Under the pieces are notes generated by a model. That model did no database searches. It was not told the DNA's origin and saw only the letters and a program-made list of their open reading frames with translations. A program made the position numbers and the translations under genes. A stretch of 64,000 nt of DNA. It comes from Streptomyces nojiriensis (GTDB lineage Bacteria > Actinomycetota > Actinomycetes > Streptomycetales > Streptomycetaceae). Where the stretch lies: assembly GCF_017639205.1 (NCBI RefSeq), contig NZ_CP071139.1, positions 4,775,001-4,839,000 of the forward strand, read 5' to 3'. Positions within the stretch are counted from its first letter, which is position 1, and each line of letters begins with the position of its first letter. This document shows, piece by piece, positions 44,497 through 51,911 of the stretch.

Positions 44497-45923
44497 AGGG
44501 GCCGGTGAAGGGGCCGGTGAACGGCCCGGTGAGCGCCTCCCCGGCCAGGGCCGGCACACCCGCCGACCCGCCGGGCGGCCGGAAGGCCGTCGCCGTGTGG
44601 GGCATCGGCGTCGCCGTCTACTTCGTGGCGGTGATCTTCCGTACCAGCCTGGGCGTGGCCGGCCTGGACGCCGCCGACCGCTTCCACGTGGGCGCCTCGG
44701 CGCTGGCCACCTTCTCCCTCCTCCAGCTGCTGGTCTACGCGGGCATGCAGATACCCGTGGGCCTGATGGTCGACCGGCTCGGCACCAAGAAGGTGCTGAC
44801 CCTGGGCGCGGTGCTCTTCACCGCCGGCCAGCTCGGCTTCGCGCTGGCGCCCTCGTACGGGATGGCGCTCGCCGCGCGGGCGCTGCTGGGCTGCGGCGAC
44901 GCGATGACCTTCATCTCGGTCCTGCGGCTCGGCACCCGCTGGTTCCCGGCCCGGCGCGGGCCGCTGATGGCCCAGCTCGCCGGGCTGGTCGGCATGGCGG
45001 GCAACCTCGTCTCCACCCTCGTCCTCGCCCCGGTCCTGCACGGCGTCGGCTGGACCGCCGCCTTCGCGGGCAGCGCGGCGGCGGGGCTGGTGGTCCTGGT
45101 GCCGCTGACGCTGTTCCTGCGGGACCACCCCGAGGGGTACGGGCCCGCGCCGCGTGCCGCCGGGACCGCCGGGGCTCCGGGGGGCTTCGTCCGCCGCCAG
45201 ATCCGGGAGTCCTGGGCCGAACCCGGCACCCGGCTCGGCCTGTGGGTGCACTTCACCACGCAGTTCCCCGCGATGGTCTTCCTGCTGCTGTGGGGCATGC
45301 CCTTCCTGGTCGAGGCGCAGGGGCTGTCGCGGACCACCGCGGGCGGGCTGCTGACGCTGGTCGTCGCCTCGAACATGGCGCTCGGGCTTGTCTACGGCCA
45401 GATCGTCGGCCGCCGCCAGTCCGCGCGGATCCCGCTCGCCCTGGGCACGGTCGGCCTCACCGCCCTGCTGTGGGCGGCGGTCCTCGCGTACCCGGGCGAC
45501 CGGGCGCCGATGTGGCTGCTGGTCGCCCTGTGCCTGGTGCTCGGCGGCTGCGGACCGGCATCGATGATCGGCTTCGACTTCGCCCGCCCGGCCAACCCGG
45601 CGGAGCGCCAGGGCACCGCCTCCGGCATCACGAACATGGGCGGCTTCATCGCCTCCATGACCACCCTGCTGACGGTCGGCATCCTGCTCGACGCCACCGG
45701 CGACAACTACCGCGTCGCCTTCTCCGCGGTCTTCGTCCTCGAAGCGCTGGGCGTGGCCAGCATCCTGCGCCTGCGCCCCCTCGCCCTGGCCCGCGAGGCC
45801 GCCCGGGGCCGCGTCACCGTCCCGGCGCAGGCACTGGAGCCGGGGCCGGAGCCGGAGCCGGAACCGGAGCCGGTGTCCCGTGCGTGTCCCCTCCCGGAAA
45901 CAGCAGGGCGCGAGGCGCCGTAG
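44493..45923 (+). CDS. MFS transporter (OPA/ACS-like)
   Basis: 476 residues with 12 membrane helices. VDRLGTKKVLTLGAVLF after helix 2 is the MFS motif A; DRFHVGASALATFSLLQLLVYAGMQIPVG, GCGDAMTFISVLRLGTRWFP and FLRDHPEGYGP are typical of the anion:cation symporter group. The N-terminus repeats a 12-bp unit giving VKGPVKGPVNGPV, so four in-frame GTG codons (44493, 44505, 44517, 44529) could start translation. The first overlaps the gntR stop. The C-terminal tail is Glu-Pro repeats (PEPEPEPEPV). Substrate unknown; probably an organic acid. Confidence 0.85.
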   Translation: MKGPVKGPVNGPVSASPARAGTPADPPGGRKAVAVWGIGVAVYFVAVIFRTSLGVAGLDAADRFHVGASALATFSLLQLLVYAGMQIPVGLMVDRLGTKKVLTLGAVLFTAGQLGFALAPSYGMALAARALLGCGDAMTFISVLRLGTRWFPARRGPLMAQLAGLVGMAGNLVSTLVLAPVLHGVGWTAAFAGSAAAGLVVLVPLTLFLRDHPEGYGPAPRAAGTAGAPGGFVRRQIRESWAEPGTRLGLWVHFTTQFPAMVFLLLWGMPFLVEAQGLSRTTAGGLLTLVVASNMALGLVYGQIVGRRQSARIPLALGTVGLTALLWAAVLAYPGDRAPMWLLVALCLVLGGCGPASMIGFDFARPANPAERQGTASGITNMGGFIASMTTLLTVGILLDATGDNYRVAFSAVFVLEALGVASILRLRPLALAREAARGRVTVPAQALEPGPEPEPEPEPVSRACPLPETAGREAP

Positions 45924-45972
45924 GTCCGCCGTCCCTCCGGGAGAGCGGTGTCGGGAGGGGGATCCGCCGCAG

Positions 45973-47007
45973 ATGTGGACGAAGCTGTCCGCAGGCGCCG
46001 TGCCGACCGTGGAGAGGTTCGACTGGTTCACGGACGTCATTTCCAGCTCGCTGATGCCCACCGCGCTCAGGAGCGAACGCTCCGCCGACTTCCAGGCGGA
46101 GGCGGCGGTCCTGGACCTGGGCGCCGTGCAGGTCTCCTCCTTCGAGTACTCCCACGTACGCTCGCGGCGCACCCCCGCGCTGATCCGGCGCGCGGACCCG
46201 GAGCAGTACCAGCTGTCGCTGCTGACCCGCGGCCGGATGTGGATGTCCCAGTGCGGCAGCGACGCGGAGCTCGCCCCCGGGGACATGATCCTCTGGGACA
46301 CCTCGCACCCCTTCGAGGCCGACTGCCGACCGGGCGACGGCACCCTCCGGGCGCTGGTCGTCCAGCTGCCGAAGACCGTGCTGCCGCTGCGCGCCGGCCG
46401 GATCGATCCGCTGCTCGGCCGCCGCGTCGGCGCGGAGAGCGGCCTGGGAGCCATCCTCGCGGGGTTCATCGCCTCGCTCGGACGGCACGGCTCCGACTGC
46501 GGGCCGCAAGAGCTGCGCCACCTCGGCACGGCCGCGATCGAGCTGACCGCCGCCTGCCTCGCCGAACGCCTCGACGCCTACGGGGAACTGCCCGCCGAGG
46601 TCCGCGCCCGCGCTCTGCGCGAGCGGATCGACACCTTCATCGAGGACGGCCTCGGGGACCCGGCACTCACCCCCGGCCTGATCGCCGCCGCCCACGGCAT
46701 CTCCGTACGCGCCCTGCACGTGCTCTTCCGCGAGGGCCCGGAGAGCGTCGCGGCCGTCGTCCGGCGCCGCCGCCTGGAGCGCTGCCGTACCGACCTGGCC
46801 CGCCCCGAGCTGGCCGGACGGCCCGTCCACGAGATCGGCGCCCGCTGGTGCTTCACCAATGCCGCGGCCTTCAGTCGGGCCTTCCGGGACGCCTACGCGA
46901 TCAGCCCCACCGAGTTCCGCCGCACGGCCGCCCGGGCCGCACGACTCGGCCGCACGACCGGGCCGTGCGGCCCCGCAGGCCTTACGGGGTCACGGAGAAC
47001 TGCGTGA
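45973..47007 (+). CDS. AraC family regulator with AraC-binding-like N-terminus
   Basis: 344 residues. N-terminal ~200 residues: WFTDVISSSLMPTALRSERSADFQAEAAVLDLGAVQVSSFEYSHVRSRRT and LSLLTRGRMWMSQCGSDAELAPGDMILWDTSHPFE, the cupin-like AraC ligand-binding type 35 found in Streptomyces FeaR-like regulators. C-terminal helix-turn-helix pair: LIAAAHGISVRALHVLFREGPESVAAVVRRRRLERCR and RWCFTNAAAFSRAFRDAYAISPTEFRR. ATG 45973 is likely; the longer frame from 45880 would overlap the MFS gene. Its 3' end overlaps the convergent gene by ~26 bp. The effector is unknown. Confidence 0.82.
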   Translation: MWTKLSAGAVPTVERFDWFTDVISSSLMPTALRSERSADFQAEAAVLDLGAVQVSSFEYSHVRSRRTPALIRRADPEQYQLSLLTRGRMWMSQCGSDAELAPGDMILWDTSHPFEADCRPGDGTLRALVVQLPKTVLPLRAGRIDPLLGRRVGAESGLGAILAGFIASLGRHGSDCGPQELRHLGTAAIELTAACLAERLDAYGELPAEVRARALRERIDTFIEDGLGDPALTPGLIAAAHGISVRALHVLFREGPESVAAVVRRRRLERCRTDLARPELAGRPVHEIGARWCFTNAAAFSRAFRDAYAISPTEFRRTAARAARLGRTTGPCGPAGLTGSRRTA

Positions 47008-47812
47008 GGATGGCGTCCGCCAGCTCCGCGTCGCCCTCCACCTTCACCCGGTCCGCGACGGTGTGCGCCCGTACCCGGCCCGCCGCCAGGCGGACGTAGG
47101 TCTCCCAGTCCAGCGTCAGGGTCACCGCCGGGCCCAGCGACGGCGACTTGTTCACCGTGCCGCGGCCGTCCGCGTCCACCCGTACCGTCCGCATGAACTC
47201 CAGCTGGCCGTGGACGTCGATGACCACCGCCGAGTTCGCCGGCGCCCCCGCCTTCTTGGCCACCACCTTCGGCAGCCCGGCCAGCAGGAGGTCCCGGGCC
47301 ACGTACGCGCCCGGCGAGTCCCAGTTCCCCGGTGCCCCCAGCGCCGCCCGCAGGTCCTGCTCGTGGATCCACACGTCGAACGCCCGCAGCCGCAGCGCCT
47401 GCTCCAGCGTCACCTGGTCACCGAGCGGCCCGCGGACCATGGTGGCCGGATCCCGCTTCTCGTTCCGCAGCTGCCGGGAGCGCCGGATCACCGTGTACTC
47501 CAGCTCCGAGGTCATCTCCGGCGCGGTGTGGTGCCGCCGCACGTCGACCTGCACCTCCATGTACCGGCTGAACTCGTCCACCACGTGCCGCAGGTCCCGC
47601 GCCACGGTGTGGATCGGCCGCGGGTCCCCGAGCTGCTCGCACTCGATGCCGATGATGTGGGAGACGACATCGCGGACCGACCAGCCGGGACACGGCGTCG
47701 CCCGGTTCCACTCGCCCTCCGTCAGCGGGAGGACCAACTCGGATATCGCCTCGATGGAGTGTGTCCAGGCGTCGGCATAGGGCTGGAGGGCGGGATGCGG
47801 CTGGACGGTCAA
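46982..47812 (-). CDS. Maleylpyruvate isomerase N-terminal domain (DinB-like) protein
   Basis: 276 residues. The opening helices contain TEGEWNRATPCPGWSVRDVVSHIIGIECEQLG, the mycothiol-dependent isomerase/DinB signature whose His and a later HEQD supply the metal site (FDVWIHEQDLRAAL). The C-terminal part (TVNKSPSLGPAVTLTLDWETYVRLAAGR) is the SCP2-like half common in this family. Such enzymes use mycothiol, the actinobacterial thiol, for isomerisation or detoxification. The start is TTG 47812, with GAGGGG upstream. Convergent with the AraC gene. Confidence 0.82.
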   Translation of the reverse strand: MTVQPHPALQPYADAWTHSIEAISELVLPLTEGEWNRATPCPGWSVRDVVSHIIGIECEQLGDPRPIHTVARDLRHVVDEFSRYMEVQVDVRRHHTAPEMTSELEYTVIRRSRQLRNEKRDPATMVRGPLGDQVTLEQALRLRAFDVWIHEQDLRAALGAPGNWDSPGAYVARDLLLAGLPKVVAKKAGAPANSAVVIDVHGQLEFMRTVRVDADGRGTVNKSPSLGPAVTLTLDWETYVRLAAGRVRAHTVADRVKVEGDAELADAILTQFSVTP

Positions 47813-47961
47813 CGGGACCCCTCGCGGTGCTGTTCAATGGCGCGTTTCGGAAGCGGTGGACTCAGTTTCCAAAACTACGCTGCCGGTGAGCACCCCGGCA
47901 GTGCTTTCGTGTGACGATCGTAGGCCCGAGTTGACGGCTTGAACGCCAGGACGGTGGTAGT

Positions 47962-48741
47962 GTGCGCGCCTCGCTGATCCAAATCGCAGTGAACGAGGGC
48001 GAGTCGGTGTCTTCCCGACGCGTCCGCGTGGCCGAACTCGTACGGGAGCAGGCAGGCTCCGATCTCGTCGTCCTGCCGGAGCTGTGGCCGGTCGGCGCAT
48101 TCGCCTACGAGCAGTTCGAGACCGAGGCCGAACCGCTGGACGGACCGACCTACGAGGCCATGTCCAAGGCGGCGCGCGACGCCGGCGTCTGGCTGCACGC
48201 GGGTTCGGTCGTGGAGCGCGCCGGCGACGGCTCCCTCTACAACACCGCCCTCGTCCTCTCCCCGGCGGGCGAGCTCGCCGCCACCTACCGGAAGATCCAC
48301 CGCTTCGGCTTCGACCAGGGCGAGGCCGTGCTGATGTCGGCCGGGGACTCCCTGACCACGGTCACCCTGCCCGAGCAGACCCTCGGCATCGCCACCTGCT
48401 ACGACCTGCGCTTCCCGGAGCTGTTCCGCGGCCTCGTCGACGCCGGGGCCACCACGATGGTCGTCTCGGCGGGCTGGCCCGCCCGCCGCCGCTCCCACTG
48501 GACCCTGCTCAACCGGGCGCGCGCCGTGGAGGACCAGTCCTACGTCCTGGCGTGCGGGACGGCCGGCACCCACGCGGGCGTGGAGCAGGCCGGGCACAGC
48601 CTGGTGGTCGACCCGTGGGGCGAGGTCCTGGCGGAGGCGGGCCCCGGCGAGGAGGTCCTCACCGTCGACCTGGACCCGGCCAAGGTCCCCGACACCCGCT
48701 CCCAGTTCCCGGCGCTGAAGGACCGCCGCATGGGCCGCTGA
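47962..48741 (+). CDS. Carbon-nitrogen hydrolase (nitrilase superfamily)
   Basis: 259 residues. The catalytic triad of the superfamily is complete: Glu40 in VVLPELWPVGAF, Lys111 in ATYRKIHRFGF and Cys146 in GIATCYDLRFPELFRGL. The class resembles omega-amidase/NIT2 and deaminated-glutathione amidase, which hydrolyse small amides as metabolite repair. LVVDPWGEVLAEAGPGEEVLTVDLD is the conserved C-terminal block. GTG 47962 follows a short purine-rich leader (GGTGGTAGT). A perfect hairpin follows the gene. Substrate not shown. Confidence 0.88.
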   Translation: MRASLIQIAVNEGESVSSRRVRVAELVREQAGSDLVVLPELWPVGAFAYEQFETEAEPLDGPTYEAMSKAARDAGVWLHAGSVVERAGDGSLYNTALVLSPAGELAATYRKIHRFGFDQGEAVLMSAGDSLTTVTLPEQTLGIATCYDLRFPELFRGLVDAGATTMVVSAGWPARRRSHWTLLNRARAVEDQSYVLACGTAGTHAGVEQAGHSLVVDPWGEVLAEAGPGEEVLTVDLDPAKVPDTRSQFPALKDRRMGR

Positions 48742-48757
48742 CGCCGCCATGGCGTCC

Positions 48758-48778
48758 CCGGGGCTCCCGGAGCCCCGG
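48758..48778 (+). terminator. Hairpin after the nitrilase-family gene
   Basis: CCGGGGCTCC / GGAGCCCCGG, perfect 10-bp arms around a single C, 16 nt after the stop. A smaller GACGCC/GGCGTC dyad lies directly before it. Confidence 0.65.
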
Positions 48779-48857
48779 TTGGCGCCGGGGTTCGCGGGCA
48801 GACGAAGGGGACGGGCGGCGTCGGCCGCCGGGTCCACGACGAGGAGGCGGGTACACC

Positions 48858-49169
48858 GTGACGGACGACGCAGAGGCCGTTCTGGAGGCCGCCCTGGAAC
48901 CGCACGAGCCCTCCGCCGCGGAGATCGCGGCCCGGCGGCGCGTCCGGGAGCGGGCCGTAGGCCTGACCCACCACGAGGCCCGCGCCGCCCTGGAGGCGGT
49001 GCTGGCGGCCGCCGGCGACCTGGAGCGCGCCGACGCCGCCGTCCGCGCCGAGGCCGCCGAGTGGCAGCGCATCTGCGAGCTCCTCTTCGACCACGGAGGC
49101 CCGTACACACCGGATGCCGACCCCTACGTCCAGGGTCAGCTCACGGCCCGGGAACACCATCGGGGCTGA
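48858..49169 (+). CDS. Small acidic helical protein of unknown function
   Basis: 103 residues, not recognised. Mostly helical and Ala/Glu/Arg-rich (PSAAEIAARRRVRERAVGLTHHEARAALEAVLAAAGDLERADAAVRAEAAEWQRIC), compatible with a coiled coil, with a C-terminal DHGGPYTPDADPYVQGQL. GAGGAGG lies 10 nt before GTG 48858, which supports real translation. Its last 29 bp overlap the convergent LURP-one gene. Confidence 0.6.
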   Translation: MTDDAEAVLEAALEPHEPSAAEIAARRRVRERAVGLTHHEARAALEAVLAAAGDLERADAAVRAEAAEWQRICELLFDHGGPYTPDADPYVQGQLTAREHHRG

Positions 49170-49662
49170 CCCCGTCCTCCCGCTCCTTCTCCGCCATCCG
49201 GATCACGCACACCGCGACCGCGATCAGCAGCGCCGCGTCCGCGTCCTCCCGGACCACGTCCACCGCGTACGTCTCGCGCAGCCGGTACCACTGCCGCGAG
49301 ACCAGCGCGAGCAGCTCCCCGTCGTACTCGACCTTGAACTCGCGGTCCAGGATCCGCCCGCTGACATCGAGCTCGGTGCCCTCGGCCAGGGTCACGCGGA
49401 AGTGGCCCCGCACCAGCGAGAGCCGCTTGCGGCGGATCACCGCGAGCCGCCGCTGGTCCCGCTCCAGGGTCATCGCGTCCCGCAGCGCGAACAGCTTCTC
49501 CCGCAAGGTGATCAGGATCTGCCCGTCCGGATCCTTCAGCTCCAGCGTGTCCCGGAAGCGCAGCGCCTTCCCGTCGACGAGGAAGGCGTGCCGGCCGTTC
49601 TCGTCCTCGATCCAGTAGTCGTCCCCGATGGCCACCATTTTGTCCCGTACGAGGTATTTCAT
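49141..49662 (-). CDS. LURP-one-related family protein
   Basis: 173 residues. MKYLVRDKMVAIGDDYWIEDENGRHAFLVDGKALRFRDTLELKDPDGQIL is the characteristic twisted-barrel opening of LOR/tubby-like C-terminal domain proteins, followed by LREKLFALRDAMTLERD, FRVTLAEGTELDVSGRILDREF and a hydrophobic helix DAALLIAVAVCVIRMAEKERE near the C-terminus. The family may bind phosphoinositides or scramble lipids; the bacterial function is unknown. ATG 49662. Divergent from an ATP-grasp gene with only 32 bp between start codons. Confidence 0.82.
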   Translation of the reverse strand: MKYLVRDKMVAIGDDYWIEDENGRHAFLVDGKALRFRDTLELKDPDGQILITLREKLFALRDAMTLERDQRRLAVIRRKRLSLVRGHFRVTLAEGTELDVSGRILDREFKVEYDGELLALVSRQWYRLRETYAVDVVREDADAALLIAVAVCVIRMAEKEREDGVSPDGVPGP

Positions 49663-49694
49663 GCGCTGATCAGTGCCCGCGATAGGTTGCCCTC

Positions 49695-50507
49695 ATGCCC
49701 CTGCTCTACGTGACCGACCTGGCGTACCCCGCACGCGGCCGCCGCTACTGCGACGAGGACATATTCCTCACGTCCCGACTGCGCGCCGCGTTCGACCTGG
49801 CCCTGTGCCATCCCGCGGACGCGGAAGCCATGCTGCCGCTCGGCTTCGACGCGGTGATCGTCCGCAACAGCGGCCCGGTCCTGCACTACCAGGAGGCCTA
49901 CGACTCCTTCCGCGCGGCCGCCCTCGCCTCCGGAACCCGCGTCTACAACCCGCTCACCGGCCGCGCCGACATGGCGGGCAAGCAGTACCTCCTCGACCTG
50001 ACGGCCGCCGGCTACCCGGTCATCCCGACGGTCGACGACCCCGCCCGGCTGGCGGAGCTGCCGCAGGTGCCGCAGTACGCGGTCAAGCCGAAGCAGGGCG
50101 CCGACTCCATCGGCCTCACCTTCACCGCGACACCGGACGGGCCCGCCGGGGCCGTGCTGATCCAGCCGCGCATCGACTTCACGTACGAGGTGTCCTTCTA
50201 CTTCGTCGACGACGCCTTCCAGTACGCGCTGTACGCCCCCGATCCGGCCCGCCGTTGGGAGCTGGAGCCCTACTCCCCGACCGGGGCGGACCTGGCCTTC
50301 GCCCGCTCCTTCGTCGACTGGAACACCCTCGACCACGGCATCCAGCGCGTCGACGCCTGCCGGGCGCCGTCCGGCGAGCTGCTCCTCGTCGAACTGGAGG
50401 ACCTGAACCCGTACTTGTCGCTGGACCTCGTCCCGGCACCGGTACAGGACGCCTTCGTCGGCGCGCTCACAAGATCCCTCCACACCTTCCTCAGCACCAC
50501 CGCCTGA
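49695..50507 (+). CDS. ATP-grasp domain protein
   Basis: 270 residues. The fold follows ATP-grasp order: an N-terminal Rossmann-like part (DAVIVRNSGPVLHYQEAYDSFRAAALASGTRVYNPL), GKQYLLDLTAAGYPVIPTV, an ATP-binding Lys in YAVKPKQGADSIGL, IQPRIDFTYEVSFYFVDDAFQYAL and a metal-binding acidic end LLLVELEDLNPYLSLDLV (E-x-N type). Such enzymes join a carboxylate to an amine. Substrates are unknown; no peptide partner gene is seen nearby. ATG 49695. Followed after 28 bp by the DUF4240 gene. Confidence 0.78.
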   Translation: MPLLYVTDLAYPARGRRYCDEDIFLTSRLRAAFDLALCHPADAEAMLPLGFDAVIVRNSGPVLHYQEAYDSFRAAALASGTRVYNPLTGRADMAGKQYLLDLTAAGYPVIPTVDDPARLAELPQVPQYAVKPKQGADSIGLTFTATPDGPAGAVLIQPRIDFTYEVSFYFVDDAFQYALYAPDPARRWELEPYSPTGADLAFARSFVDWNTLDHGIQRVDACRAPSGELLLVELEDLNPYLSLDLVPAPVQDAFVGALTRSLHTFLSTTA

Positions 50508-50535
50508 TGTCAGACCCGGCTGCCAGGCTTTCCCC

Positions 50536-51063
50536 ATGGACAAGCAGACGTTCTGGAAGCTGATCGAGACGGCCCGCGCCGACGCGGAACCCGAGGAGGT
50601 GGCCTCACGCGCGGCGCAGCTCCTCGCGGACCGGGCGGCGGCGGAGATAGCCGCGTCCCAGCAGGTGCTGTGGGACCTGCTGGCGGAGTCCTACCGGGCG
50701 CCGCTCTGGGCCGCGGCCTACGTGATCAACGGGGGCTGCTCGGACGACGGCTTCGACTACTTCCGCGGCTGGCTCCTCACCCAGGGCCGGGAGGTCTTCG
50801 AGACCGCCCTGGCCGACCCCGACTCCCTGGCCGCGCACCCCGCGGTCCGCGAGGCCGCGGAACAGGGCCTGGAACTGTGGGACGAGTCCGCCCTCTCGAT
50901 CGCCTGGACCGCCTACGAGGCCGGCACCGGCAAGGAACTCCCCGCGGACTCCTTCACGATCAGTTACCCGGCCCTGGACCCTTCCTGGAACTTCGACTTC
51001 GACGACACCGACGAGATGGCGGCCCGACTGCCCCGGCTGAGCGCCCTCTTCGACTACGCGTAG
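50536..51063 (+). CDS. DUF4240 domain protein
   Basis: 175 residues. MDKQTFWKLIETARADA opens as in DUF4240 proteins, with WAAAYVINGGCSDDGFDYFRGWLLTQGREVFETALADPDSLA as the conserved core. The family is common in Streptomyces, often near toxin or WGR-domain loci, and has no known function. Cytoplasmic and acidic. ATG 50536. The stop lies 10 bp inside the end of the convergent PPOX gene. Confidence 0.82.
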   Translation: MDKQTFWKLIETARADAEPEEVASRAAQLLADRAAAEIAASQQVLWDLLAESYRAPLWAAAYVINGGCSDDGFDYFRGWLLTQGREVFETALADPDSLAAHPAVREAAEQGLELWDESALSIAWTAYEAGTGKELPADSFTISYPALDPSWNFDFDDTDEMAARLPRLSALFDYA

Positions 51064-51719
51064 CGGTGGAGCAGGGACTCGCGCTCCTGCCGCCGGATCT
51101 CCTCGATCGTCAGACCGGGGAGATCCAGGTGGGAGAGGGTGATCTCGGCGGAGCTCGGGACGGCGTCCTCGGCGACCCACTGCTCGGGCTGCCACGCGTT
51201 GCTGCGCAGGAACGCCTTCGGGCAGTGCTGGTACGCCTCCTCGACCTCCACCACGATCGCGCTCCGCGGCGGCTTGCCGACGGGGGTCAGCTGCTCCAGC
51301 AGCTGCGGATCGGCGGAAACGCAGGCCCGCCCGTTCACCCGCAGGGTGGTGGTCCGCCCGGGGATGACGAAGATCAGTCCGGCCCGGCCCGTCTCCACGA
51401 TGTTGTGGGCGGTGTCGAGCCGCTTGTTGCCGGTGGCGTCGGGCAGCGCGAGGGTGAACTCGTCCAGCACGGCCACGAATCCGGGCGGCCCGCCCCGGGG
51501 CGTCACATCGCAGGTCCCGTCGGCCCCGGCACTGGCGACGAACACCAGCGACGACCGCCCGATGACCGCCCGCGCGGCCTCGTGGATCCGGTCCACGGCC
51601 TTGCGGCGGGCCATCTCGCCGGGATGTTCGTAGAGCGCGCGCAACCCGTCGGTGCTCCGGACGGCGGTGGCGCTCACGGCATCGAATATCCGCCCGCTCG
51701 GCGGCGTGCTGGCTGTCAC
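51054..51719 (-). CDS. Pyridoxamine 5'-phosphate oxidase family protein (MSMEG_1061 type)
   Basis: 221 residues. Split-barrel flavin domain: VIGRSSLVFVASAGADGTCDVTPRGGPPGFVAVLDEFTLALPDATGNKRLDTAHNIVETGRAGLIFVIPGR, then TLRVNGRACVSADPQLLEQL and a C-terminal HCPKAFLRSNAWQPEQW, all typical of the PNPOx subfamily that uses FMN or F420. GTG 51719 is the likely start; the frame stays open far upstream but as antisense of the NHL gene. Its 3' end overlaps the DUF4240 gene. Function unknown. Confidence 0.82.
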   Translation of the reverse strand: MTASTPPSGRIFDAVSATAVRSTDGLRALYEHPGEMARRKAVDRIHEAARAVIGRSSLVFVASAGADGTCDVTPRGGPPGFVAVLDEFTLALPDATGNKRLDTAHNIVETGRAGLIFVIPGRTTTLRVNGRACVSADPQLLEQLTPVGKPPRSAIVVEVEEAYQHCPKAFLRSNAWQPEQWVAEDAVPSSAEITLSHLDLPGLTIEEIRRQERESLLHRYA

Positions 51720-51742
51720 GTCCCGCACGCTACCGGGCGCGG

Positions 51743-51889
51743 CTACAGCCCGCTGGTGTCCAGCTCGATCACCTGCGGGTGCACTTCGCGCAGCGGGGCC
51801 CAGTCGCCGGCCTGGTGCTCCACGCGGTGGAGGACCCGTACGGCCTCCGCCGGCGCCCCGGCGAACAGCGCGCGTGATCCGATGTTCAT
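51743..51889 (-). CDS. Small protein, 48 residues, unknown function
   Basis: MNIGSRALFAGAPAEAVRV and then LHRVEHQAGDWAPLREVHPQVIELDTSGL. It looks like a compact, soluble small protein and not random sequence, but no family is known to me and no strong ribosome-binding site is seen. It starts 22 bp from the divergent NHL/thioredoxin gene. Could be non-coding; treat as tentative. Confidence 0.4.
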   Translation of the reverse strand: MNIGSRALFAGAPAEAVRVLHRVEHQAGDWAPLREVHPQVIELDTSGL

Positions 51890-51911
51890 ACCCGGATGGC
51901 AAGCTTGAAGC

